NCBI GenBank assembly: GCA_012845835.1
Contig: JABAKD010000028.1
Coordinates: 7,505,632 to 7,569,631 of the forward strand
Direction: 5' to 3'
Origin: Undaria pinnatifida
Taxonomy: Eukaryota > Sar > Phaeophyceae > Laminariales > Alariaceae
Length of the DNA stretch: 64,000 bases
Position numbers and translations under genes: made by a program. Of the stretch, positions 42,801 through 54,674 are shown piece by piece (position 1 is the first letter of the stretch; every line of letters begins with the position of its first letter). The notes beneath the pieces are model-generated. The model was not told where the DNA came from, made no database searches, and saw only the letters and a program-made list of their open reading frames with translations.

Positions 42801-43910
42801 AGCGAAAGGCCGGGGTGGCGGAATGCACGGCGGAAGGCAAGGTTGCTGAGGCCAGAGGCCTGCTCCAGGAGCAAAAAAAGTGCCGCGTGAACGATGCCAA
42901 GCGGGTGGCAAAGGCACGGGAATGCGGAACGGGATTGCTACGTTATACTTGTTATGGAAATGTTGGCACATGTCCATGTACTAGTCAAGGTAAGGTAGCA
43001 CTGCTCATGTGTGTATAGTAGATCTGGTAGATCTGATATGTGCCGGTCGACATGTAACGTATGGGGAGGAATTACTGCTGTAGTTGCATGTAACGTATGC
43101 GGAGGAATTACTGCTGTAGACTAGTGCTCTCTCGCAGTAGGTTCCTCGACCTCACCCTTTTGTGGGTCTCTCTGGATTGGCATGGCGTCCTATTAATAGC
43201 TGTCCTGTCACCGCTGGGAAGCCACCATCTTCTGGACTTCAGTGTACTCTGTGCTTTATATAGCTGTGTGTTGGCCACCTAAGCGCCGTATTTACAACAT
43301 CACACCCATCATCTCTGCAGCACAGAAGTATCTTCAGCTTTTCACCGAGCACTAGCCTTTGTCACCCGCTTGGCATCGTTCACGCGGGACTTTTTCTCCT
43401 CCTCCAGTAGGCCTCTGGCCTCCGAGGTCTCGCCCTCCGCCGTGCATTTCGACACCTCGGCCTTTCGCTGAGCGGTTGCGGCGGAGTAACTCGCCTGACG
43501 CGCAGCATCCTGGTCTGCCGAAAAACCACACCTGGATGCTGCGCGTGAGGCGTGTGTCTCCGCCGAAACCGCTCAGCGAGAGGACGAGGTGGCGAAACGC
43601 ACGGCGGAAGGCGAGGCTGCGGAGGCCAGAGGCCTCCTCGAAGAGGAAAAAACGTGCCGCGTGAACGATGCCAAGCGGGTGGCAAAGCACATGCCGAGGG
43701 GTCCAAGCAGACCTGGATACTGCGCGTGAGGCGTGAGTGTCTACGCCGAAACCGCTCAGCGAAAGGCCGAGGTGGCGAAATGCACGGCGGAAGGCGAGGT
43801 TGCGGAGGCCAGAGGCCTACTCCAGGAGCAAAAAAAGTGCCGCGTGAACGATGCCAAGCGGGTGGCAAAGGCACGGGAATGCAGAACGGGATTGCTACGG
43901 TATACCTGTT

Positions 43911-46780
43911 ATGGAAATGTTGGCACATGTCCATGTACTAGTCAAGGTAAGGTAGCACTGCTCATGTGTGTATAGTAGATCTGGTAGATCTGATATGTGC
44001 CGGTCGACATGTAACGTATGGGGAGGAATTACTGTTGTAGTTGCATGTAACGTATGCGGAGGAATTACTGCTGTAGACTAGTGCTCTCTCGCAGTAGGTT
44101 CCTCGACCTCACCCTTTTGTGGGTCTCTCTGGATTGGCATGGCGTCCTATTAATAGCTGTCCTGTCACCGCTGGGAAGCCACCATCTTCTGGACTTCAGT
44201 GTACGCTGTGCTTTATATAGCTGCGTGTTGGTCACCTAAGCGCCGTATTTACAACATCACACCCATCATCTCTGCAGCACAGAAGTATCTTCAGCTTTTC
44301 ACCGAGCACTAGCCTTTGTCACCCGCTTGGCATCGTTCACGCGGGACTTTTTCTCCTCCTCCAGTAGGCCTCTGGCCTCCGAGGTCTCGCCCTCCGCCGT
44401 GCATTTCGACACCTCGGCCTTTCGCTGAGCGGTTGCGGCGGAGTAACTCGCCTGACGCGCAGCATCCTGGTCTGCCGAAAAACCACACCTGGATGCTGCG
44501 CGTGAGGCGTGTGTCTCCGCCGAAACCGCTCAGCGAGAGGACGAGGTGGCGAAACGCACGGCGGAAGGCGAGGCTGCGGAGGCCAGAGGCCTCCTCGAAG
44601 AGGAAAAAACGTGCCGCGTGAACGATGCCAAGCGGGTGGCAAAGCACATGCCGAGGGGTCCAAGCAGACCTGGATACTGCGCGTGAGGCGTGAGTGTCTA
44701 CGCCGAAACCGCTCAGCGAAAGGCCGAGGTGGCGAAATGCACGGCGGAAGGCGAGGTTGCGGAGGCCAGAGGCCTACTCCAGGAGCAAAAAAAGTGCCGC
44801 GTGAACGATGCCAAGCGGGTGGCAAAGGCACGGGAATGCAGAACGGGATTGCTACGGTATACCTGTTATGGAAATGTTGGCACATGTCCATGTACTAGTC
44901 AAGGTAAGGTAGCACTGCTCATGTGTGTATAGTAGATCTGGTAGATCTGATATGTGCCGGTCGACATGTAACGTATGGGGAGGAATTACTGTTGTAGTTG
45001 CATGTAACGTATGCGGAGGAATTACTGCTGTAGACTAGTGCTCTCTCGCAGTAGGTTCCTCGACCTCACCCTTTTGTGGGTCTCTCTGGATTGGCATGGC
45101 GTCCTATTAATAGCTGTCCTGTCACCGCTGGGAAGCCACCATCTTCTGGACTTCAGTGTACGCTGTGCTTTATATAGCTGCGTGTTGGTCACCTAAGCGC
45201 CGTATTTACAACATCACACCCATCATCTCTGCAGCACAGAAGTATGTTCAGCTTTTCACCGAGCACTAGCCTTTGTCACCCGCTTGGCATCGTTCACGCG
45301 GGACTTTTTCTCCTCCTCCAGTAGGCCTCTGGCCTCCGAGGTCTCGCCCTCCGCCGTGCATTTCGACACCTCGGCCTTTCGCTGAGCGGTTGCGGCGGAG
45401 TAACTCGCCTGACGCGCAGCATCCTGGTCTGCCGAAAAACCACACCTGGATGCTGCGCGTGAGGCGTGTGTCTCCGCCGAAACCGCTCAGCGAGAGGACG
45501 AGGTGGCGAAACGCACGGCGGAAGGCGAGGCTGCGGAGGCCAGAGGCCTCCTCGAAGAGGAAAAAACGTGCCGCGTGAACGATGCCAAGCGGGTGGCAAA
45601 GCACATGCCGAGGGGTCCAAGCAGACCTGGATACTGCGCGTGAGGCGTGAGTGTCTACGCCGAAACCGCTCAGCGAAAGGCCGAGGTGGCGAAATGCACG
45701 GCGGAAGGCGAGGTTGCGGAGGCCAGAGGCCTACTCCAGGAGCAAAAAAAGTGCCGCGTGAACGATGCCAAGCGGGTGGCAAAGGCACGGGAATGCAGAA
45801 CGGGATTGCTACGGTATACCTGTTATGGAAATGTTGGCACATGTCCATGTACTAGTCAAGGTAAGGTAGCACTGCTCATGTGTGTATAGTAGATCTGGTA
45901 GATCTGATATGTGCCGGTCGACATGTAACGTATGGGGAGGAATTACTGTTGTAGTTGCATGTAACGTATGCGGAGGAATTACTGCTGTAGACTAGTGCTC
46001 TCTCGCAGTAGGTTCCTCGACCTCACCCTTTTGTGGGTCTCTCTGGATTGGCATGGCGTCCTATTAATAGCTGTCCTGTCACCGCTGGGAAGCCACCATC
46101 TTCTGGACTTCAGTGTACGCTGTGCTTTATATAGCTGCGTGTTGGTCACCTAAGCGCCGTATTTACAACATCACACCCATCATCTCTGCAGCACAGAAGT
46201 ATCTTCAGCTTTTCACCGAGCACTAGCCTTTGCCACCCGCTTGACATCGTTCACGCGGGACTTTTTCTCCTCCTCCAGTAGGCCTCTGGCCTCCGAGGTC
46301 TCGCCTTCCGCCGTGCATTTCGACACCTCGGCCTTTCGCTGAGCGGTTGCGGCGGAGTAACTCGCCTGACGCGCAGCATCCTGGTCTGCCGAAAAACCAC
46401 ACCTGGATGCTGCGCGTGAGGCGTGTGTCTCCGCCGAAACCGCTCAGCGAGAGGACGAGGTGGCGAAACGCACGGCGGAAGGCGAGGCTGCGGAGGCCAG
46501 AGGCTTCCTCGAGGAGGAACAAAAGTGCCACGTGAACGACGCCAAGCGGGTGGCAAAGCACATGCCGAGGGGTCCAAGCAGACCTGGATACTGCGCGTGA
46601 GGCGTGTGTCTCCGCCGAAACTTCTCAGCGAAAGGCCGAGGTGGCGAAATGCACGGCGGAAGGCAAGGTTGCGGAGGCCAGAGGCCTGCTCCAGGAGCAA
46701 AAAAAGTGCCGCGTGAACGATGCCAAGCGGGTGGCAAAGGCACGGGAATGCAGAACGGGATTGCTACGTTATACTTGTTA
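43911..46780. repeat. Homogenised core of the array (units 4-6)
   Basis: Units starting at 43911 and 44868 look identical, and the third differs mainly late in the unit. A visible single difference is G at 45246 where the others read C (AGTATCTTCAG). These 957-bp units also share variants such as CTACGCCGAAACC not found in most neighbours, which marks recent duplication. Confidence 0.75.
44309..44650. repeat. Representative foldback: ~160-bp inverted arms with short loop
   Basis: In the second 957-bp unit the minus-strand module (about 44309-44470) pairs with the adjacent plus-strand module (about 44490-44650). The centre is GCGCAGCATCC ... GGATGCTGCGC around a 23-nt loop. The same layout recurs in every unit; the first two units use a different centre (CCCCTCGGC ... 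GCCGAGGGG, 40590-40619). A third, direct copy of the module follows at about 44660-44840. Confidence 0.8.
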
Positions 46781-49700
46781 TGGAAATGTTGGCACACGTC
46801 CATGTACTAGTCAAGGTAAAGTAGCACTGCTCATGTGTGTATAGTAGATCTGGTAGATCTGATATGTGCCGGTCGACATGTAACGTATGGGGAGGAATTA
46901 CTGCTGTAGTTGCATGTAACGTATGCCGAGGAATTACTGCTGTAGACTAGTGCTCTCTCGCAGTAGGTTTCTCGACCTCACCCTTTTGTGGGTCTCTCTG
47001 GATTGGCATGGCGTCCTATTAATAGCTGTCCTGTCACCGCTGGGAAGCCACCATCTTCTGGACTTCAGTGTACTCTGTGCTTTATATAGCTGTGTGTTGG
47101 CCACCTAAGCGCCGTATTTACAACATCACACCCATCATCTCTGCAGCACAGAAGTATCTTCAGCTTTTCACCGAGCACAAGACTTTGCCACCCGCTTGGC
47201 ATCGTTCACGAGGGACTTTTTCTCCTCCTCCAGTAGGCCTCTGGCCTCCGAGGTCTCGCCTTCCGCCGTGCATTTCGACACCTCGGCCTTTCGCTGAGCG
47301 GTTGCGGCGGAGTAACTCGCCTGACGCGCAGCATCCTGGTCTGCCGAAAAACCACACCTGGATGCTGCGCGTGAGGCGTGTGTCTCCGCCGAAACCGCTC
47401 AGCGAGAGGACGAGGTGGCGAAACGCACGGCGGAAGGCGAGGCTGCGGAGGCCAGAGGCCTCCTCGAACAGGAAAAAACGTGCCACGTGAACGATGCCAA
47501 GCGGGTGGCAAAGCACATGCCGAGGGGTCCAAGCAGACCTGGATACTGCGCGTGAGGCGTGTGTCTCCGCCGAAACCGCTCAGCGAAAGGCCGAGGTGGC
47601 GAAATGCACGGCGGAAGGCGAGGTTGCGGAGGCCAGCGGCCTGCTCCAGGAGCAAAAAAAGTGCCGCGTGAACGATGCCAAGCGGGTGGCAAAGGCACGG
47701 GAATGCAGAACGGGATTGCTACGTTATACTTGTTATGGAAATGTTGGCACATGTCCATGTACTAGTCAAGGTAAGGTAGCACTGCTCATGTGTGTATAGT
47801 AGATCTGGTAGATCTGATATGTGCCGGTCGACATGTAACGTATGGGGAGGAATTACTGCTGTAGTTGCATGTAACGTATGCGGAGGAATTACTGCTGTAG
47901 ACTAGTGCTCTCTCGCAGTAGGTTGCTCGACCTCACCCTTTTGTGGGTCTCTCTGGATTGGCATGGCGTCCTATTAATAGCCGTCCTGTCACCGCTGGGA
48001 AGCCACCATCTTCTGGACTTCAGTGTACGCTGTGCTTTATATAGCTGTGTGTTGGCCACCTAAGCGCCGTATTTACAACATCACACCCATCATCTCTGCA
48101 GCACAGAAGTATCTTCAGCTTTTCACCGAGCACTAGCCTTTGCCACCCGCTTGGCATCGTTCACGCGGGACTTTTTCTCCTCCTCCAGTAGGCCTCTGGC
48201 CTCCGAGGTCTCGCCTTCCGCCGTGCATTTCGACACCTCGGCCTTTCGCTGAGCGGTTGCGGCGGAGTAACTCGCCTGACGCGCAGCATCCTGGTCTGCC
48301 GAAAAACCACACCTGGATGCTGCGCGTGAGGCGTGTGTCTCCGCCGAAACCGCTCAGCGAGAGGACGAGGTGGCGAAACGCACGGCGGAAGGCGAGGCTG
48401 CGGAGGCCAGAGGCTTCCTCGAGGAGGAACAAAAGTGCCACGTGAACGACGCCAAGCGGGTGGCAAAGCACATGCCGAGGGGTCCAAGCAGACCTGGATA
48501 CTGCGCGTGAGGCGTGTGTCTCCGCCGAAACTTCTCAGCGAAAGGCCGAGGTGGCGAAATGCACGGCGGAAGGCAAGGTTGCGGAGGCCAGAGGCCTGCT
48601 ACAGGAGCAAAAAAAGTGCCGCGTGAACGATGCCAAGCGGGTGGCAAAGGCACGGGAATGCGGAACGGGATTGCTACGTTATACTTGTTATGGAAATGTT
48701 GGCACATGTCCATGTACTAGTCAAGGTAAGGTAGCACTGCTCATGTGTGTATAGTAGATCTGGTAGATCTGATATGTGCCGGTCGACATGTAACGTATGG
48801 GGAGGAATTACTGCTGTAGTTGCATGTAACGTATGCCGAGGAATTACTGCTGTAGACTAGTGCTCTCTCGCAGTAGGTTCCTCGACCTCACCCTTTTGTG
48901 GGTCTCTCTGGATTGGCATGGCGTCCTATTAATAGCCGTCCTGTCACCGCTGGGAAGCCACCATCTTCTGGACTTCAGTGTACGCTGTGCTTTATATAGC
49001 TGCGTGTTGGTCACCTAAGCGCCGTATTTACAACATCACACCCATCATCTCTGCAGCACAGAAGTATCTTCAGCTTTTCACCGAGCACTAGCCTTTGTCA
49101 CCCGCTTGGCATCGTTCACGCGGGACTTTTTCTCCTCCTCCAGTAGGCCTCTGGCCTCCGAGGTCTCGCCTTCCGCCGTGCATTTCGACACCTCGGCCTT
49201 TCGCTGAGCGGTTGCGGCGGAGTAACTCGCCTGACGCGCAGCATCCTGGTCTGCCGAAAAACCACACCTGGATGCTGCGCGTGAGGCGTGTGTCTCCGCC
49301 GAAACCGCTCAGCGAGAGGACGAGGTGGCGAAACGCACGGCGGAAGGCGAGGCTGCGGAGGCCAGAGGCCTCCTCGAACAGGAAAAAACGTGCCACGTGA
49401 ACGATGCCAAGCGGGTGGCAAAGCACATGCCGAGGGGTCCAAGCAGACCTGGATACTGCGCGTGAGGCGTGTGTCTCCGCCGAAACTTCTCAGCGAAAGG
49501 CCGAGGTGACGAAATGCACGGCGGAAGGCAAGGTTGCGGAGGCCAGAGGCCTGCTCCAGGAGCAAAAAAAGTGCCGCGTGAACGATGCCAAGCGGGTGGC
49601 AAAGGCACGGGAATGCGGAACGGGATTGCTACGTTATACTTGTTATGGAAATGTTGGCACATGTCCATGTACTAGTCAAGGTAAGGTAGCACTGCTCATG

Positions 49701-50935
49701 TGTGTATAGTAGATCTGGTAGATCTGATTTGTGCCGGTCGACATGTAACGTATGGGGAGGAATTACTGCTGTAGTTGCATGTAACGTATGCCGAGGAATT
49801 ACTGCTGTAGACTAGTGCTCTCTCGCAGTAGGTTCCTCGACCTCACCCTTTTGTGGGTCTCTCTGGATTGGCATGGCGTCCTATTAATAGCTGTCCTGTC
49901 ACCGCTGGGAAGCCACCATCTTCTGGACTTCAGTGTACTCTGTGCTTTATATAGCTGTGTGTTGGCCACCTAAGCGCCGTATTTACAACATCACACCCAT
50001 CATCTCTGCAGCACAGAAGTATCTTCAGCTTTTCACCGAGCACTAGCCTTTGTCACCCGCTTGGCATCGTTCACGCGGGACTTTTTCTCCTCCTCCAGTA
50101 GGCCTCTGGCCTCCGAGGTCTCGCCTTCCGCCGTGCATTTCGACACCTCGGCCTTTCGCTGAGCGGTTGCGGCGGAGTAACTCGCCTGACGCGCAGCATC
50201 CTGGTCTGCCGAAAAACCACACCTGGATGCTGCGCGTGAGGCGTGTGTCTCCGCCGAAACCGCTCAGCGAGAGGACGAGGTGGCGAAACGCACGGCGGAA
50301 GGCGAGGCTGCGGAGGCCAGAGGCCTCCTCGAGGAGGAACAAAAGTGCCACGTGAACGATGCCAAGCGGGTGGCAAAGCACATGCCGAGGGGTCCAAGCA
50401 GACCTGGATACTGCGCGTGAGGCGTGAGTGTCTACGCCGAAACCGCTCAGCGAAAGGCCGAGGTGGCGAAATGCACGGCGGAAGGCGAGGCTGCGGAGGC
50501 CAGAGGCCTGCTCCAGGAGCAAAAAAAGTGCCGCGTGAACGATGCCAAGCGGGTGGCAAAGGCACGGGAATGCAGAACGGGATCGCTACGGTATTTGGGA
50601 TGCAATGGAGGCACATGTCCATGTACTAGATAATGTACAGTAGCACTGCTCATGTGTGTATAGTAGATCTGGTAGATCTGATATGTGTCGGTTGACATGT
50701 AACGTATGGGGAGGAATTACTGCTGTAGACTAGTGTTCTCTCGCAGGAGGTTCCACGACCTCACCCTTTTGTGGGTCTCTCTGGATTGGCATGGCATCCT
50801 AGCTGTCCTATCACCTCTGGGAAGCTACCATCATCTGGACTTCAGTGTACTCTGTGCTTTATATATCTGTCTGTTGGCCACCTAAGCGCCGTATTTACAT
50901 CATCACACATTCATCTCTGCCGCACATAATTAATT

Positions 50936-51778
50936 CTGCTGTCTTCTGTCACCGTTCGTAGTGTCACTACCTCGACTAATATCGAGAGAAACAGCCACGG
51001 GCCACAGCGTCAAAGGTTTCGAATATCACAATAGGGGGGTATACTTTTTCGACGACTAGCAGCAGTGGTGCGACCATCGTATGACCATAGACCCACGCAT
51101 TCCCACAATGCCGGGACGGGGGAGGAACGTCGGGGTTGACACAGGCCGGCATCGGAATGCACCAAAGTGCGGGGTGGGAATTTTATTACGTAGACTAAAT
51201 GGGCATCGTCAACTTATCGGTATCGTGATATCGTCATCCCCTACGAGTGCGAGGGTAAGATACCGGTTAGTCGGCAAAACAAAACTGCTGGGCGCGGGTG
51301 ACTCTCGATATGGCGCGGCCGACCCTCGATTTCGGTCGGGGTGGAATTTTGGGTGCTTGGTGGACCCTACTGGCGGCTGTTTTTTATTTTGCTCATTCCT
51401 TTATTCATCTTGGCACTTTTCTTTCTCCTTCTCTCTCCCTAGACGTAACTCAGATCTAGGATCACCAAGCAGGCTCTTCTTCCCCGCCCCCACTACCGCA
51501 CGCGCCTTCGTTTGTATATTGAGAAGACTGCAGCTATTTCTTCCCTCGTCCACCCGGATCGAACTGCTACAAATATACCCGGTGTCAGTTTGGACGGCTC
51601 AGGATCGGGTGGGATTAGGTCGGCGCGGGATCAGTGTGCCTTGAAAGGGGAGCGGGGCTTAGCAATTACCTGGCAGCAAATAGTGCTTTTGCGTTTGTTG
51701 ACCAATGAATCATCCGAAATATCCGTAGTTGACCAAGGAGTGGGCTTCGTCGCGATGCCAGGCAGTAAGTATTAAAAG
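50936..51778. other. Stretch between array and hAT-like element
   Basis: It contains an inverted fragment of the poly-C-ended repeat (51075-51125) and a copy of the GAAGGC/CGACGCG repeat family (about 51370-51560). A 187-codon frame across them has no recognisable domain. Confidence 0.5.
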
Positions 51779-53040
51779 CAGGGCTGTTCACGGGTCAGGT
51801 CAAACCTCACGGGTCGGGTCGGGTCGGGTCGGGTCGGGTCGGGTCGGGGGACCCGCGAAAAAATTGAGACGTCTTAACTCGACCCGACCCGACCCGCGAG
51901 ATTTAGGAACTCCCTGACCCGACCCGATCCGACCCGCGAGATTTTGCAACCTCTTGACCCGATCCGACCCGACTCGACCCGACCCGACCCGCGAGATTTG
52001 TAAAGCCTGCTGACCTAACCTAACCCGACCCAACCCGTCACACGCCGAGTGACCCGTGAGATGCGGGTTTCATGCGGGTCGGGTCCACTGGACCCGTGAC
52101 AAATCTCACGGGTCAAAGTAGCAAAAACCACGGTTCAAAACATGTCTGGATATGTACCCTGGTCGGTTGGTTGGCCCTTGGTCCCTCGTACCCTTTTTCC
52201 CAGGATGTCGTGCTCTCTGGTTTTTTTTCCGGCAATGTATGCAGCATTTATGTGGTGTGCGCGCGAAAAATCACAAATACCGCAACCCACACATACATTC
52301 GCACTTAGCCGTGCCCGCAGAGCTAGACCCCCGGCTCGACCCGACGAGCGAGCCAGCAATCTACATGCAGTTTTCGGTCCTGGCAAGCAGCCTAGCTCCG
52401 CCGCCTCCGGCAGCAAGCCCACAACTGGGGCGGCGGGAGGGGATCAGTCAGCAGGGGCTGCGATCCGCGAGGATCCGGGGTCTGCTGCTGCTGCTTGCTG
52501 CTGCCAGTGCTGCTGCTGCCGCTGCTGCTTCGACGATTGCTCTTGCTTTTTTTACGTTTGGTCACATTTCGTACTGGTTTGATCATTATTCAGCGTATTT
52601 AATGTTTTCATACGTCGTACATGGGTTCTTATGCTGCCATGTGTCGTCTTTATTGTTGCACCCTGCAATGCAGCAAAAGAGCATGTGGCCTGGCTCGTTT
52701 TAGTGAACTTGGATGAATGTAGTACCTCAATAACACCTACGGCTTCATCCGACACGGGATTCGCGTAGTGATACTTTATGCCTTGTACGAGAAGTTACTG
52801 CCTGGTACGATTGTTCTGGACGCTACAATAACAAACGATCGGAGTATCGGGACGAGAGAGGCTTTCGTGCAGGAAGCGGCAAGTTTTGTATATTTTCGGG
52901 CCCGCGGGTCGGATCCGCGGGTCCGGCCCGCGGGGCGTCGGCACGACAAGAAGAGCCCTCCGGCAGGCAGCTGCGAGTTTTAAAAGGGCCAATCCGCAGG
53001 TCGGATCAGCGGGTTCGACACGCGGGTCAGCCCAAAAAAA

Positions 53041-54460
53041 CAAGGGTGGTCATGGGGCCTGCGGCCCCATGACCACGGGATGGGACGGGTTTGCTCGCCG
53101 CAGGCGGGAAAAATTTGGGGTCCCATTGTGTGCATTATGGGATCCGGCGGTCAGAATATTGCGATCCCACTTTAATGGGATGGGATGGGCCCACTTGGGT
53201 TGTATGTGGGATGGGGATGGGACGGAAAGCTGGGACGCCTTTCATCAATGGGGACCACATGGGAATCCACAAAAACCGAGATGGGATGGGATGGGATGAA
53301 ACTAATGTGCCACACGGTGACGGGACGCCGCTGGGACTGTTGTGTCATTGGCAATGTGGGATTGTACGTGAGATCCAGTACGGGACCACACGTCCCCAAC
53401 AACCTACTCCGAACGAGAAGCAAACCATATACGGTAACTATTTGCAGGTTATTGTCGTATTCTGTATTCTCCAAAGATGAAGGGCTGCACCAAACAAAAT
53501 GCACAATGCCCCCAAACCTAGCCACCCAACCCCAAACCCAACACAAGTAAGTAGACGAGAAATGAGCAAGGTAAACTGGAGAAACTAAGTTTTGAAAACG
53601 CAAACCCATAGTGTGACAAAAAATAAAAATAGAACGAGTCGTTTTGAAGTGGTTCCACAAGGTTCTCGTCCCTCCGCTGGAGATGCTCTTGCTGGGGTCA
53701 GCTCTGACGTACTTCATCATGTGGCCGCAGGTTACCTCGCGTTCTGGAAGCGTGTCCACCGCGGGAAGCGTTCTTTTCATCATGCACTTGACGTTCTCGC
53801 CGGCAGCCGTTGGTGGCGTGAACTCCACTATCTTCCAAATCCCACAGGTCTGCCTGTGTCTCCCTTTCCCAGCACCGACCAGTTGTACCGTAAGACCGCA
53901 TATCTGCAACGTATCTGGCTGTGCCGACACAGGCTGAGCTGGCTGTGCTGACACAGGCTGAGCAGCAGAGTCGTCGCCGCCGGTAGGGCCCGTCATGGGG
54001 CTGTGTGTGTTTCCCTGCTGCCTGTCCGCAGTGCGGATGAACATCGGAGATTCGAATATATATATACGTATATATATTATGAAATAATCCGTATATGATA
54101 TCCCCGAAGAAGATTCTATTGTACTTTCAAAGACTCTTGTGTGTGCGTCCTGAACGCTGCAGAACATTCTATTTGTGGAGGGAATATGCTCTATTAGGGT
54201 GGGTAAGTCTCGCGCCAAGAGTTCCCATGGGACGGGAGTAGCTGCGTTGACAGCGGGGTTGGGACGGGAGTAGCTGTGCCAATGATGGGAAGCAGGTGGG
54301 ACGGGAGCGGAGATTTATCGGTTATGTGGGAGCAGGTGGGGTAGGAATTCGCGATGGGATGGGAATGGGATGGGATGGGCAGCACAAATATCACTGTGGG
54401 ATTGCCGTCCCATCCCATCCCATCCCATCCCCGTCCCATTCAATCGCATGACCACCCTTG
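53041..54460 (-). mobile_element. hAT element, 1420 bp, with 8-bp target duplication
   Basis: Termini CAAGGGTGGTCATG are inverted at both ends (14 bp identical). Flanking octamers are CAAAAAAA (53033-53040) and CAAAAAAC (54461-54468), 7 of 8 alike, the target size expected for hAT. Subterminal regions are dense in ATCCC/GGGAT (53160-53310 and 54300-54430). A perfect hairpin GTGGTCATGGGGCC/GGCCCCATGACCAC occupies the left tip. Only a small N-terminal transposase-like fragment is left, so the copy is non-autonomous. Confidence 0.75.
53634..54041 (-). pseudogene. Transposase N-terminal remnant with BED-zinc-finger-like segment
   Basis: Within a 348-codon minus-strand frame, residues about 60-195 look coding. 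There is a repeated SAQPAQPVSAQP linker, then GIWKIVEFTPP, VKC, VTCGHMMKYVRADP and SGGTRTLWNHFKT. The Cys pair followed by G-x-T-x-x-L-x-x-H resembles the DNA-binding BED finger of hAT transposases, but the second His is not evident. The catalytic DDE and dimerisation regions are missing. The BED call is tentative and rests largely on the surrounding hAT-type ends. Confidence 0.4.
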
Positions 54461-54674
54461 CAAAAAACAACCCGCGGGTCATGGTGGCTTGACCCGCGAG
54501 TGACCCGTATGGGTCATGACCCGACTCGACCCGTGAGATTTCAAACCCTCTTGACCCAACCCGACCCGACCCGCGAGATTTCAAAACCTCTTGACCCGAC
54601 CCGACCCGATCCGCGACGTTTTGAAACTCCCCTGACCCTACCCGCGGGTCGGGTCATGAGCCGTGAAAAACCTG

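Larger units (their letters stand above)
40027..50935. repeat. Tandem array of eleven ~955-990-bp units containing inverted and direct coding-like modules
   Basis: Using ATGGAAATGTTGGCAC as anchor (40027, 41010, 42000, 42954, 43911, 44868, 45825, 46780, 47735, 48690, 49645, then a degenerate one near 50605), periods are 983, 990, 954, 957, 957, 957, 955, 955, 955, 955 and about 960. Each unit has a spacer with duplicated GGAGGAATTACTGCTGTAG, AGATCTGGTAGATCT and a TATATAG motif. It then has a module of about 160 bp on the minus strand and two more copies on the plus strand. The first and last units are the most diverged, as in arrays kept uniform by unequal exchange. There is no spacer diversity of the CRISPR kind and no transposase. 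Function is unknown. Confidence 0.9.
51779..54674. mobile_element. hAT-like element with GGGTC-rich subterminal repeats, interrupted by a second element
   Basis: Left end CAGGGCTGTTCACGGGTCAGG; right end, read inverted, CAGGTTTTTCACGGCTCATGACC. The flanking octamers ATTAAAAG and GTTAGAAG agree at 6 of 8 positions. Inside both ends are long runs of GGGTC (51815-51847) and GACCC (51883-52045 and 54520-54650). Such subterminal motif arrays and CAGGG termini are typical of hAT elements. Removing the nested 53041-54460 insertion leaves about 1.47 kb without coding capacity. Related fragments occur at 8680-8830 and 37195-37370. Confidence 0.5.

Noticed and set aside
40027-50935. Regularly spaced repeats that could suggest a CRISPR array or a multigene tandem cluster of the 61-184-codon frames.
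   Set aside because: Units are ~0.96 kb with near-identical interiors rather than unique spacers, the setting is eukaryotic, and the frames on both strands mirror one another through the inverted module, so they are not separate genes.
52135-52422. A minus-strand frame starting MGLLPEAAELGCLPG, with Arg/Ala/Leu content like a targeting peptide, considered as the missing first exon of the recycling factor gene.
   Set aside because: Its GTATGT donor is in the wrong phase for the exon at 39874, and it lies in the hAT-like element.
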